A stretch of 64,000 nucleotides of DNA from Bisporella sp. PMI_857. Taxonomy: Eukaryota > Ascomycota > Leotiomycetes > Helotiales > Helotiaceae. The stretch covers positions 62,001 to 126,000 of the forward strand of contig JAJSPD010000029.1 in assembly GCA_021307315.1 (NCBI GenBank), read 5' to 3'. The position numbers and the translations under genes are program-made. Positions 44,449 to 56,683 of the stretch are shown here, one piece after another. Within the stretch, counting starts at the first letter, position 1; every line of letters starts with the position of its first letter. Below the pieces are notes generated by a model. The model did no database searches. It was not told the DNA's origin and was given only the letters and a program-made list of their open reading frames with translations.

Positions 44449-47400
44449 TCACCGCTCAATGCTCTCAGGGCTCATCAAGCCATTAGCCTCGCCATCATCT
44501 TTCTCGGGACTCCCATTTCCTTGACTACTCTCCGCCCTCTCCATGCCTACCGGTCCGCCGTTCATCAATTTCAACTTCTTCGCGGGTGTGATCACCTTAG
44601 CGGGTGAGCCGTTCATACCAGACATCTTAACATCTTGCGCAGTACCATTATCGAGTTTCTTCTTCTTCTTGGCATTTCCTTGCAATTCTTTTAGAGGACG
44701 TTTGCGAGGGCTAGTTATCTTGCCGGTAGGGCCGAGACGCGGTCGTGACTGCTTCTGTTTTCCTGGGAGGTCGATGTCATCGGACAGCGGCTCATCATCA
44801 TTATTGTGTAATTTATCAAGGAAGAACTGGCGCACAAGACCAATTTGCTCTTTGACGTTCTCGATGGTGACGGGCTCGAGCGCTGGTAATGGTGGGAAGA
44901 TCTCGGCCGTGACAACTGCTGCGACGGGCCCGGCGTAGGTGTTGTGAAGTCTGGTATTGATAAGATGTAAGGGCACAGACAAGCTGGACATTCCGAATTC
45001 GCTGTCAAGACCAAGTGCTTTGAAGCCAAAGAAATCTTCGCCGAGTTCTTCTGCGAAGTCTCCTCCAACGAACTGCTCACTACCATCGTTAAAAGCCCCT
45101 GAGCCATCAGGCCCAGCGTCAGTAAGCGCAGGGCGTAGTAAGTCGGCGAGATGGGCCTTCATGCGCTCGTGCATAACACCAAGTTTTCCACCCATTCGCT
45201 CCACGTCATCCTTCACATAGCTTTCAAGAGCCTCTATATCAAAACCATGCTCGTTAAGAGCATGAAGCACTATTTCCTCGTTGGTGTAGCGTGGTTGGAA
45301 TCTGGTACCATCTGCGGCACCCGTGGCTGGGATTTGGGGAGCCTCATTATAGACGTTGAAGGACCGGGCTAATTTACCGAAGAAGTCGCCAGCGATATCG
45401 GTAATGACGTCCAAGGCAGAAGGTTGAAGTTCTTCGAATCCGGCATGATAGCAAAGCTTCGCTACGGATCTTGACAGTGCGGCTCTGCAAACCCAAGTAG
45501 CCATGACAGGACCATCGTCCGAGATAATGTGACTTTCGATATCTGCTTCAAAGAAAGGTTGAGGTTCATATTTTGGAAATTGGTTATTATACATCTGGAG
45601 AACCAATCAGTGTAATGAGCAAAGATAGATCAGTTTCCAACTTACCTGGGCCTGCAGCTGCATCTGCTTTATGACACCAATTTTTGAGCAGACTTTTCTA
45701 GTCTCTTGTATTTGTCTCATGTTTGCCTCGAGTCGGTCAGTCAAAATACTTTTGGGTGCGGTGAAAAGCCCTTTTGGAAAGCTTCGCAGGCACTCTTCCT
45801 GCCTGTTCAAGACCTGGCCCTCAGAGTCCTCAACCCATTGAAGCCTTGCGGGAATATCTGGAATAACAGATAGCGGATCATAGTAATCTGGTAGGACCTT
45901 TTCTTTCTCAACTTCCATCCCCTCAGCTAAAGTCTCCTGAGCTTTCACATCTGCAATGGCATCTGATTGAGATGTTTCCTGAGCTTGCTTCTGTTGGCGG
46001 AGCCACCTTCTCATGGCCCCCTTGCTCCGTAATGAGGCGGGCTCTTCCATATTCATTTTGTCTCCTTTGAACAGTCGAGCTCGTTCCCTCACCACAAAAG
46101 CTCTATCCTTCTTGGTCACCTGCTTCCAGATCTTATACTCCTCGTCCTCGCGGACATTATTGGCAGAGGACTGGCCCAGTGTGATTCCGTTCAAAGACGG
46201 CCCATCTAGATCCATTCCATCGACTTGACTGCCTGGCGCACCGTGTAGTCCGCCTGGTGTTACAGATCCAGCACCTCCAATAGGAGGCGTAGCAAAGCCA
46301 TTACTATCCAGACCAGCATCTGATCCTTCGTGAGCACCAAGAATGCCGTTCAGCTGCAGCGTAGGTTTAACGTCTATGCCTGGGGTGCCTTCTTCACGTC
46401 CTGAAGCAGTCTTTCTAGATTTAGTGGCGCCTTTTGCACCAGTTTTACGGCCCCTTGATGACATGATCGGTTCGTCGTCACTATCGTCACCTGCATCATC
46501 CTCACCACCATTTTGCTTCATTCGCTCTTCAGCCTCTACTTCGGCTCGAGGGCGAATGACAAGATCAGGAATTAACGGTACTAGTTTATCTGCCTCTTTT
46601 CTCATAGCAATTGCATTTCGGCGTAACGGGTGGTTGAGGTCTCCGTTGTACTTGAGACAGTTCGACCAAACTAGATCTAGATCATGTGTAAACTCCGCTT
46701 TTGACTTGTAGACATGGGTCTTCAGCTTTTTGGACATTGTGCCAAGATCCATGGGTTGTTTGATGACTTGTACATATTAGCTAGGATTCATGAAGTATAT
46801 CAAAATAAATTACCATTGTAATAGTCCGGAGCCTCTCTCTTGTTAACGCGAGCCAGGAAAGGAGCAGAATACTCTGTCATGGCTTTGAGCTCGCTGAGCA
46901 CTTTGTCTACAGCTTCGTATAGCTCCTCTTGGTTAACGAATTCCTCGCTCGCATACTTGCTTCGATTCTTTCGGACTTCGTTCATCAGAGATCGCAGCTC
47001 GGCATCTGATGCTTGTACTTTCGCACGCTTCAGGTCGATACGGGCAATTAGATGCTTCAAAGTCAAGCTTGATGCGCCTAAGTTCGCTTGACTTAGCGTG
47101 CCCTGTTGTTGGCCATTTGGCTGCCCATTACTAGTATTGCCTGCACGGCCGACTTCTGCATCAATCTGCTGTTCTGATTCCTCCAGCCTCTGCTGCTCTA
47201 ACATTGCTGTCCGGTCATTGTCCAATGTGTAGAAGAGCGTATGAAAAGTTCGCTTGGCAGCTTCTTCAATAGCCTTCTTTTCTTTCTCCAATTGCTTGCG
47301 CGCATCTTCTGATGATTTAGCTTGCTCTTGTGACCCATCCTCCTTATTCTGCTCGCTTTGTTTTGTAGGGGACTTATTCGAATTTGCAGATACGGGAGAG

Positions 47401-47915
47401 CTACCGGATTTGGACGGCGATGGTAAGGCATTGGCAGCTTTTCGTTTGAGCGGTGAGGCCGGTGCCTCATCTTCATCCTCCTCATCGTCATCGTCATAGT
47501 TATCTTCATCAATGACCCGCGCAGACTTCTTGGGGGCAGGCTTCTGTGGTGGCTCATCCGTAATATTGCCCTCCATCGCGAGCTCCTCGACCCGAGCTGA
47601 GGGATCGATCCGCGGGTCCTGGTCTTCTGCCACATTGTCACCAGAGAAGATGGCTATCTTGCTTTCACTTTGTAGATATAGATCCTTGAAGTAGCTTCTC
47701 TGGATTTCATCCTCTGCATTATCTCCATCAAACCCTTGTACGGTAGGCGGTACCGCCATTATGGCATCGGGGCTGGGTTCGAAGTGATTCGGAGTATGTG
47801 AACGTGTTGGGGTCCGGTCTTTATGATGGAAATTCTTGCTGGGATGGCCCAGATGTGATGGAGGAACCCATGATTGTTGACCGATGAAAATGGTTGATGC
47901 TGATTGTCGAGACAT
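44449..47915 (-). CDS. SPT7: SAGA complex subunit Spt7, bromodomain protein
   Basis: Exons 47915-46814, 46766-45646 and 45594-44449 join to 1122 aa. Spt7 is the scaffold of the SAGA histone-acetyltransferase coactivator in the nucleus. The bromodomain (about 310-415) spans the first intron and includes [20 protein letters not shown], with the acetyl-lysine-binding Asn in LKYNGD. The middle region has [20 protein letters not shown] and a Lys/Glu-rich part. The histone-fold (bromo-TP) domain that pairs with Ada1 begins near 776 with [20 protein letters not shown]. The N-terminal 250 residues are acidic and disordered, with [14 protein letters not shown] as the conserved entry motif. Start choice: ATG 47915 gives MSRQSAS; ATG 47759 ([10 protein letters not shown]) is an alternative that keeps all domains. 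The C-tail is basic and disordered. Confidence 0.94.
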
Positions 47916-48635
47916 GTTCCCCCTCCCGTGCGCGTGTGAGCGCGGAACAGGATTGGGCGCGACAAACCACTGAGCCTTTCCAAGGCGTCTTCGCGTCTTC
48001 AAATGATTCTTAATGAATGTCCTTCATTGGAGGATTTTGTGCCGACAAATTTGGACGAATCTCGATGGATTTGCGTTGGGGAGGTGATGGTGAAATCCGT
48101 CGCCTTTTGGTGATGCGACCACAGGACGTTGCGGTTGCGCTCACAAAAACCACTGGACCGGTCGCGGGTGAGGTGCTAAGAAAAACCACTGAGAAAGGGG
48201 GTAGGATCAACTTTTAGGGGGTCTTGTGAATAGTTTTTATGTTTATTATTTACCAATATTAATGATGCAATTGTTTATTTGTTTTCTACTTTTCAATTTC
48301 CTCCATTTCCAGTCAGTTTATTCTTTCTTGTTCTGCTAGAATTTAACCTTCTTTGCTTGGATCTGTCTGGGCCCATCCCTTAAACAAACCTGCTGCTGAC
48401 TGATGGAAATTGTGCCTTGGAGCCTCATGATCATCTTGGCATTGCTGACTCATCATCATCCGTCAACAACTTGCTGACATAGTCACGTGAAACTCACTGC
48501 AACCTGCAAGGGTAGCTGAACATCAAAGCTCCAGGAAGGCACCCAACGAGGCTTAAGCCTTCAAAACAACTGTCATACACATAGCAGAAAAATATTGAAA
48601 TGATCTGATAACCCGAAATTTATCAAGCGTCAAAT
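47916..48635. promoter_or_regulatory. divergent intergenic, spt7 and VanZ-like genes
   Basis: About 720 bp shared by two divergent genes. An in-frame extension of spt7 upstream to about 48002 lacks an ATG and is not included. A small two-strand open region at 48010-48217 looks accidental. Confidence 0.35.
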
Positions 48636-49303
48636 ATGCGCATAAGACTACCTTTTGCCGGTTGGTGGAGCTCAGAGCTTCTTTGTAGGCTCAGCCAGCT
48701 AACAGCTCCATAGGCGCCTTCTTCTTCCTCTGCCTGCTGGCAGGTTATGCAGGATTATCCGCCCTCCAGGTGGACGCTGTTGTGAACGATAAAGTCCTAC
48801 ACTGTATTACATTCTTCATTCTCACGACCTGCTTCTACTGGATATTCGAAACATCTCGCAGACGAAACCTCAACTTCACTCTTCTGGTTTGCACAGGCTT
48901 TCTAGGCGTCGGTTCGGAGATTCTGCAGGGCTTCCTTCCCAATGGCCGAAATTTCGATGTTTTCGACATCGTAGCGAACGTTGTGGGCTCATTAGCCGCA
49001 TTGGGATTGAGCAGTTGGTACCATTCACGGATGTTGGAGCGGAAACGACTTGCGAAACACTACCAGGCTGTACCCGGCGACGAAGAACAGGATCTTGAAC
49101 TCGGTGAAGGCGTCGGTGCACAGGAATCAGGGACAGTACCAACGGCAGCACGGACATTGGATGAAGAGGTTGATAATTGGGATGAGAATCTCGAAGATGC
49201 CTGGGACGAGGAAGAGCATGGGACGGACAGTGTTGGCGGAAAGACACCTAGTGCTAGTAGTGCTGGTGATACCGAAGGGGAGACGGCTAAGCGGAAGGAG
49301 TAA
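48636..49303 (+). CDS. VanZ-like family membrane protein
   Basis: Exons 48636-48664 and 48706-49303 join to 208 aa across a short 41-nt intron (donor GTGGAG, acceptor AACAG). The donor is weak and GTTGGT a few bases earlier is an out-of-phase alternative, so the first 10 residues are uncertain. Four membrane segments follow: around SIGAFFFLCLLAGYAGLSAL, VLHCITFFILTTCFYWIF, LLVCTGFLGVGSEILQGFL and FDVFDIVANVVGSLAALGLS. The conserved DKVLH and PNGRNFDVFD motifs are those of VanZ-like proteins. The last 80 residues form an acidic, Asp/Glu-rich cytosolic tail. Bacterial VanZ affects antibiotic and peptide resistance; the fungal role is unknown. Confidence 0.82.
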
Positions 49304-49941
49304 AATGTCACGATACGTAGCAATGAACCAGGCGTTGGGCGGTGCTATACCAGGAAAACTCGCATTGTATTTACAGATAGCAGAGAAAAAAGATATACAA
49401 GGACTTGGTCCAATGGCACCTTTCGGAACGAGCTCTGAAGCACCAGATTTACTTCAAGTATGGCATAAAGAATTGATTTTTTTTTTGTTTTTTTTGGGGG
49501 GGGGGTTTCACCAGTCTGGCTTGTCTAATATTTACAGAGCACAAACTGTTCTGGGAACTAATCTGCGAGCTATTCGTTGTTTCCTTATCTTCTGCTGTTC
49601 TTTCAACATCATATATCGTCCCACATATTTTCTTCCGCCACCAAAAGTCACAATGCTGCTCTTGCGTATGTTTCAAATAAGTGCTGTGTTGAACAGTTAT
49701 CTTCTTTTCGGAAGGAGTTCATCCATTACTAGAGGGCGTTGCGTTAGACCACTTATATCTCTCAAAGCATGACAAATCCACATCGCTGGCTTTCTATGGT
49801 CATCCTGCACCTTCCTCCTTTACTGTCCTATCTTTAGGTACTTGTCTTCCCTCCGCCCGAGCTTGCCCAACAAATACACCAATATCCATCAACATCACAT
49901 CATCATTATAGATATTGTGACGTATTATTCCATACTTAAGG
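49304..49941. other. intergenic
   Basis: About 640 bp. A run of T9-G-T8 followed by about ten G lies at 49479-49507, a hard region for sequencing. A minus frame at 49676-49449 and the large plus frame at 49050-49772 are overlaps of this low-complexity stretch and are not believed to be genes. Confidence 0.4.
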
Positions 49942-51867
49942 ATGGAGAATAACCAACCTGGCCCAGAGAAATGGAAGAGAAAGCCTACTACTGCTAGACG
50001 GGCTGAGGAGACACTCACAGGAAAGGCAAGACGTCAACAAACCCCAGGGCACGCTTTCGAGAATGCAGGTAATGGGCAAAAAGCGGAAGAGCAGACACAG
50101 CAAAGTTCTTCAGGAGAAACAGGCTCCTCACATGCAACATGTCCTGGGACTTCAAGAGAAGCTTATAATCTGCAGATGCCAAGTGCTCGGGAGCAGCGGA
50201 CTCGGGAGCAGCGGGCTCGGGAAAGGGAGGCAAGCAAGGCGAGACATCAAGCTGCCGAACAGAGTTCTCAAGATACCGGTGATGGCCAGAAGGAGATGCA
50301 GCGTCAAAGGCCTAGAGACAAGGAAAATCAGAAACCCAATCATCAACCGAATGAGGAAGAGCAAAGACCGTCACACTCATCAGGAAACGCACAGCATTCG
50401 CATGCCGAGTCTCCTGAAAATAAGTCAAGATTTCCGGAAGCACAGACAGAGCCAGGAAGGCGTAGAGACTCTACCGAAGAAGCATTGGCAAATCTTGATA
50501 TCGCCCCTTCTCAAGAAACAGAGATTAAAAGTCAAGAAATTTCGGAGAATGAAACGATTGAAGAGGATGATATTAGTGCCGATGAATCAGCTCTAATGCC
50601 ACCCCTAAAACGGTGTTCTGGACATACACCAAAACACAAGATACATATGAGCGCTGCGAGGTACAGAGAAACACTGAGCAGCCACAGAATACCATCCATT
50701 GCTGAGGTTGTTGAGGAAAATAAAACCCTTTTTGAACAGCATGGGGAGCGGGAAACACTTGCTGGAACATCCTCACCAGCAGAATCGAGCCCCCAAAAGG
50801 TCCGATTATCAATATATTCCTCACACACTCATGGAGCAATCCAAGATTTAGGAGTTTCTGACATCCCTGAAGGAACTCACCCAAACGAGATCCCCGATGT
50901 GGATATGGAACCGTACTCAGTTGATATTTCCCCTAGCATTAGTTTTAATGACTTTTATGAAGAGGAGCTGGCTGTTATGCTTAGCCAGGACTGTATCCTG
51001 CTTAATCCGCGGGTAGAATACCACGTTTTTGTCTGTTGGAGCAAACAACGTGGTGAAGAGGCACCTTTAGCGGTGAATCCAAATATAAATGATGGAATAA
51101 TCGCGCAGTTAGGGGAAGGCTATGACAATGTCCTTCAGGCATTAGAAGAGATTGCAATAAGTAGGGGAGACGACACTGAATGGGTTCCACATGTGCATCT
51201 TGTATGCGAAAATGAATGGAAATGGGCGACGAGAGAAATGATGGACCGAGGTTGGAAAGACTATCTCTTCATTTACTGTTGTCAAAAGCCAATGGCAACC
51301 AAGGATGGGCCGGGTAACGCTTCTACTGGAAATAACACTCGATCATTACCATCTGATTCTGATGACCCGAGCCTTCCTTCACGCGGCAACAAAGGCAAAG
51401 AAAAAGAGGCCCAACGTCCTACTTCAATTAGGTGGAAGAAAAATGGTCAGCTGCCTCCTTCAAAGCAACAACGTATGGGCCAAAACCAACGGCGTACATG
51501 CTCCCAAATTTCGTCCACAAAAGATGAGCCTTTGAAGTCTGAATCGTAAGTTTGCAAGATGGCATATTATATTACCCCTAATAACAAACATGAACAAAGG
51601 CCATACCATTCTCCCCGCCCCCGCCTTCTCTTCCCAGCACCAAACGGACTAGAAGCTAGGATGACACGATCCAAGGCGAAAGAACTGCAGGAACATGTTG
51701 GCGATGAGCGTCCTTTCTATGTGCCAACTGACGAAATTCCACGTAGCATCACGGTTGCCAGAAAAGCCATAAAGAGAATAAGAGATGATAATATTGGTAC
51801 AGCCAGAAAGAGGGTGAAGATAGGTTTGGGGAAGGAGAGTGGTTCTTGTGACAATCAGGTATTCTGA
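49942..51867 (+). CDS. unknown protein, long disordered N-terminus and conserved-looking core
   Basis: Exons 49942-51545 and 51600-51867 join to 623 aa (donor GTAAGT, acceptor CAAAG, phase 2). The product resembles no family I know. Residues 1-200 are highly charged and Gln/Glu/Arg-rich, with the internal repeat SAREQRTREQRAREREASKA. Residues about 330-440 look folded, with alternating hydrophobic residues and Trp/Tyr/Cys: FNDFYEEELAVMLSQD, then VEYHVFVCWSK and VPHVHLVCENEWKWATREM. The tail is basic, with two Lys/Arg clusters (RKAIKRIRDD and ARKRVKIG) that could be nuclear signals. No signal peptide or membrane segment. It sits 700 bp from the large helical gene that faces it. Expression is unproven, but the intact long frame and clean splice argue for a real gene. 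Confidence 0.7.
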
Positions 51868-52584
51868 GTGAAAGACCGTATCTGTTGCTAAACTTGTCGA
51901 GCAGGGTGTGGTTAAGAATAGGAGTAAGGGGTTTCGTCAAAGCGACGAGTACTCTTAATGGGTCAGGGTTGTGTGGATAGATTTAAATATCAACCGAGTA
52001 CATTATTTTTTGAACAGTGTTTGAGATGAAGTCTAATTCCTCAAACTTTCCATTTTTGTGGTTAGTGTTTTTTGGTTTCGCCCTGGCACAGGAATATGCA
52101 AGAAAAGACTTGGAATGACCTGGCATTATCAAAGGGTGCTACCCAGTACATTATTAAACTCATATACTTCAATTTCGCGTCCTACTCCGTTGCCAGCAAA
52201 TTTACGACCACTCCTTCTAGCCTTGCTAAGTCTCTGATCCACTCATGCTCGCTCTTTCTCCACCCCCTGATCATCTCTTTGACTTCCTTCTTAGCTTGCT
52301 CACTTCGGAGGTTCTTAGCTTGCAGCATTCGTTTCTGAGCCAGATTCGGTACAGTAATGTGTCTGGCAGGCTCTTGGGCGGGCGATATTGTTCAAATAGA
52401 GGAAGAAAGTCACGTGGCCTTCAGAGAGTATAGTGCAAATAAGTATCAATTGCTGAAGGTTGTAGAACCTAAACTACAGGAAATAATCCCTCTATTTATA
52501 GAGGTACGATACTCACATGTCATCACACTGTTGCGTACCGTTGCCTACCGTTGCCTACCGGTGCCTACCGGTGCCTACAATAGA
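51868..52584. other. intergenic between convergent genes
   Basis: Between the disordered protein gene (plus) and the large helical gene (minus). It holds a tandem decamer repeat near its right end and frames of up to 126 codons on the plus strand that run through that repeat and look accidental. Confidence 0.4.
52531..52579. repeat. tandem 10-bp repeat, five units
   Basis: The unit TTGCCTACCG is present five times in a row with small changes: TTGCGTACCG, TTGCCTACCG twice, GTGCCTACCG, and a shortened GTGCCTACA. It lies about 5-50 bp downstream of the last coding-like segment of the large helical gene. Confidence 0.85.
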
Positions 52585-52996
52585 CTAGGTATGATCCTTA
52601 GACCTAGCCTGTTCAACAGATATGGGTCCCGTTGCCACGCTGGTGTGCGTAGCGACTCGATGTACTCCACGATCTGTGCTTTGCTCTGCAGAGGGTCTAT
52701 TCAAGAAAGCACGGGACATCAGTTTACGGTGCCATGAACTGGCATCTGGTCGTTCAATAATGGCATCCAGCACCATATCTGATGCTAAAATATGGTTAAT
52801 CACATCTCGCGAGTAAACACAAAAGCTTATAAGCTCGCTCTCCCACTAAAGCGATATGGTCAGGTGCTGTATTAGCCGCTATCTTTGCTACCTCACCGAG
52901 AGCTGAGCGTATTAGCTTTTCTAGCAGAGACTGTAGAGTTACAATCAACATTCTTTTCTGATACATTGAACTCATAGCAGATCCTGGCTTCACCTC
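52585..52996 (-). pseudogene. decayed 3' extension of the large helical gene
   Basis: Directly after the stop at 52997-52999 the same minus frame continues for 65 codons (MSSMYQKRMLIVTLQSLLEK..., ending LLCLLARCD) as a plausible helical repeat. It then jumps by one frame into VINHILASDMVLDAIIERPD and on to about 52585. No splice pair of usable length joins these parts. This looks like former coding sequence cut off by a nonsense codon and a frameshift, or the gene really ends at 52997 and the match is chance. Confidence 0.4.
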
Positions 52997-55900
52997 TTAG
53001 TGCTCTAAAAAACCAGAATCTAACCAAATGGCGGGATACCTGGTTTCGGGGCCTTTTGGAAATGGCTCACTCAGCAGTTGAACACTGCCTATTTCTGTGT
53101 CTATAGACAACAGTGCTGAAACAACGAGACCTTCTCGGTATGCTGGATTTATCAAGTCTTTGATTAAAAGCTGATGTGAAGGCCATATGTTCAATCCTTT
53201 GGGCTCAAAACCTTGTGTTTTAAATTGTGGTTCATTGAAAGGTCTTCCTAAAGAAACATCGGACCCCGAACCTTTGGCAACACAACAATCTAAAAATGTT
53301 TGAGGTTTGGGCTGCCGCTTCTTGACTACAGGTGGCAGATTGAATGTTTCAACTGGATTCCACTCCCCAGAGTCGCCCGCTATTCTTTCAAAAGGAAGCA
53401 GAGGATATTCTTTACTTTGTACTGGATCAGCACGCGGAATATCGAAGTCTCGTATGGCTCTCTGAAAAATGACTCTCCAGGTTCTATGAGCTTCATCAAG
53501 GGAAAGCTTTCCTTTACTGAACTCCATGAGAGCGTGTTTCCATGCAAGCATAGTATTCTGAAGTACCTCAGATATTGGGCTTTGTGGCACGTATAGTCGA
53601 AGAGCTTCTGCATAACCATTCACAAATGTCCCAATTGCATTTCTGGTTTCCTTATTCTTGGCGATTGAGAGTAATGCTACCTCAGACTTCTGAAAAAAAA
53701 AAATTCTGTGTGCAGGAGTAGACATAAGGAGTCATATGTGCGGTTGAATTGACAGCAGTATCAATATAGCGGGTCACCTCCTGGATGGGAAGACCGCGCG
53801 GAAAACACGAGGGAAGAATTGCGATTGCTGGGTTCATCAAGAGGCGAACCTGTCGAGAAAAGCAAATGCTGTAGGTGATATCTCTTTGCCGTCTAGCCTC
53901 GATGGGCGAGATTCCCTTCTTTCGCCGAAGGCTTCATATCCCGGCTCTAGGCATGTTCGCTCAACCTGTATAGCGACTGCTATTGTATCAGTCCATATGC
54001 CCTCATGGATATCAGGCTTGCTTAAAGATGGGAGATTCTCAAGTGCTTTGCTTTGCTTCAGACGCTCTAAGATTACTTGGTCCCGGAGGTCGATACATCC
54101 TGACCAATTCTAAAAGGGACAATGGCTCTTTTAGCGCTAAACACGCTATTTCGAAAATATCAAGCACGACCTTATTCGCCTCTGTGACACTTTCACGAAG
54201 GATATCCACAGTGAGCTCATCAAGTAGCGCAATATTTGCGGGAATGCCAGAAAGTAACTTGGCATTTTCCACAGTATTAATACTTAGCTAGGCGAGTACC
54301 GGTTTAGCCGTCATCTACACTGCCCATCAGCCGTTGTAAAATTAAATTCTAATCTCACTAACTCACAGGATATTTGACATAGCGGCGTAACCACATTAGT
54401 GTGTTACGAAGGAGTTTGATCGAGCCGCTGGCAGTTGCGAAAATGAGAGCAGTCTGCGCGTACATTACTCGATCTTCATGCTCCCTGCTCTTGAATGCTT
54501 TCTGTTTCTGTTTACCCACGATTGCTTTAGATGTTAATGAGATATATATCAAGAAAAAGAGCATTAGAAACTTACGTGTTACTCTCCTAGCGCACCTGGC
54601 TCACCTTGCTCAAGAAAAGCTAAGAGCAAAGCGCTACTAGTGGATCTTGGACTAGTATTTCGAGAAGTTAATGAAAAAATTGAATCTGGTCGTTTATAAT
54701 AATCGTAGGCAAACAATGGCTCAAGGAAGTTATCGGAAGTGTTGATTTCGCGCATTCTCTTGAGTAAACCTATGGCATCGCGCTTTTCGGAGTCCAAGAA
54801 TAGACTACGTGGCCACCTTTCCCCAGGAATTAATTCTTCCTTGATACTGATGTCACCACTCTCCTTGCTTGCATTAGACATTATAACGTGAAGTAACTTG
54901 TAGCGTAGCGATCTACACGCCCTTTTGACGAGATCTGGGCTATCTCGTAGTATCTGGCCTCTGGACTTGGAGGACATACGAAGGATAGAAATAAGAAATT
55001 TCTCGTAGCGTGGGCGACGACCCTCGCCACAGAGCAACCAAAACATAATGGTCATGTTCAAAAGGTTGCGTTTTCTGAAGGAGAGGTGGCCATGATCCTC
55101 TGGATGAGCCTCGAGATACGCAATTGAAAGTTCCATGAGTTCTGCTAGTTTTATCCAAGAAATGCGTCTCTTGCTGGATTTTCGCAGCAAAGGCTCGATG
55201 AGCTCTGCCAAGATATCCACATCTTGGATTTTACTATCTTTTAAAGTAACAAGCTTCCGAAGTATGGCCAAGGAAAAGATCATTGATTCTGTATAGCCCT
55301 CTTCAGAGCCCAGCTGGGATAGGACGTACTTGAAAAGGGGGCTAAAATGCTGTTAGAGGTTTTCAAAAGTAGATGGTTGACCTAAATTATCAAGACACTG
55401 CTGTTCAAAAGGCCTTTGCTATTGTCAGACAGGAGATGCGATTCATTGCGCACAGTCTCTTCATGAATGATGCTGTACAACCCTGCAACGGGATTAAGTA
55501 ATGTCTCGAGAATGGTCTCTCCTCCGAATTCTGGAATGGCGCATCTTTGTATATCCTAGAGAGTAGGCATTTGAAAAGCTTAGCGATTCTTTCCCTCTTC
55601 TCGTTTGACAGGCCCGTTCGGATGATGGGGAAGGGGTATCAGGAAAGCCTTGACCTCCAAGACCGAGAAAATGCTCAGCAGTGCCGTAATACCTTGTACT
55701 CCTCCGATTCTGTTCCATGTTTGTAGCCACCCTTTCTTTTGGAACAGAGCCTAAAGTGCTTGATCGCCTGGCAGCGAATGAAGATGGAGAACCACTGTTG
55801 GAGGCATTTGAGGATTGTTAATAGAGACCTTGCAATTGATAACCACAACGCAACGATGGTTGGGGATAATGATTCGCTCTCGACGGCTTTCAATAAATAT

Positions 55901-56010
55901 TCAGAAATATTATCCTCAGAATGATGCCGAAGCAACTGGCGAAAATTTTGTGCCAATTCCTTGGGTCTTGACCGCAAGATTGTCGAATAACCATATTCAT
56001 GATTCATCAT
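52997..56010 (-). CDS. large unknown helical protein, intron-rich
   Basis: ATG at 56010 opens MMNHEYGYSTILRSRPKELA. Exons I can support: 55349-54605 (245 residues, ARM/HEAT-like helical), 54524-54367, 54287-54171, then 54109 onward. Introns 54604-54525 (donor GTGAGC) and 54366-54288 (donor GTGAGT, branch CTAAAC, acceptor CCTAG) fit phase exactly. Later segments read NWSGCIDLRDQVILERLKQS and VRLLMNPAIAILPSCFPRGL, and a final 230-residue block ends WLDSGFLEH at 52997. The region 55740-55560 is ambiguous: the frame containing LSNEKRERIAKLFKCLL must be reached through an unclear junction, and GGETILETLLNPVAGLYSI follows in another frame. Predicted size is about 900 aa, soluble, mostly helical. 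No family recognised. Whether it is fully intact is not settled. Confidence 0.6.
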
Positions 56011-56683
56011 GTGACCACACTGGATATAGCTTGAAATATAAACAAAAGCTGGACGTGTAGGATAGCACTGTAACGAACCAAGGTGGTATTTTGATTTTAC
56101 ACTTAAATCTACGATTGAAGGAATGGGAACTATAAGTATGTGAATGTTCTAAGGTACATAAGTAGACACTTAGGGCTAGTTGTTGGTGGCTCAGCATTGC
56201 CAAAAAAGACGCTCCTCGGTCAACTTTAAACGCTACGGGAACGTATTTCATCAGAATTGTATGATATGAATGATGGAGTCGCAGCTGCGGCCCCTTTCGC
56301 TATCTAACATGACCTTTGCATGAATGAGCGTGTAGTCACGTGATAATGAACACATCTACTATTGGCAAGGTACGGGGCTCTTGTTTTGGAAGTGGGTGAA
56401 TTGCAAGAAAATCCGAGTTGGCACTACTTTAAGAATGGACTGTTATTGAAATAGAAAAAACCTGTGGAGAGCTGATTATATTCTTTATAGCATTGCTATA
56501 TACTGAAGTGGGAGACCAGAGAGTGTCCAATAGCGAGTCCACCTACAAAGAATAAGCTTTCGTATAGTCCTAATGGCTGAGAAAAGAATCACGGTAATGA
56601 GTTAAGGTCTCGATTGATCCAGCGGCCACGCAATGTAACCCCCCCAGAACGCGGTCCTACATTAACAGATGAGGATGCCTTTT
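56011..56683. other. intergenic
   Basis: About 670 bp, AT-rich, with no convincing frame. It separates the start of the large helical gene from the 3' end of the GST gene, both on the minus strand. Confidence 0.4.

Noticed and set aside
48876..49323. Two long minus frames and a shifted plus frame over the VanZ-like gene
   Set aside because: Shadows of the real gene in other frames.
50015..50884. Several frames antisense or shifted to the disordered protein gene
   Set aside because: Shadows caused by repeat-like codon composition.
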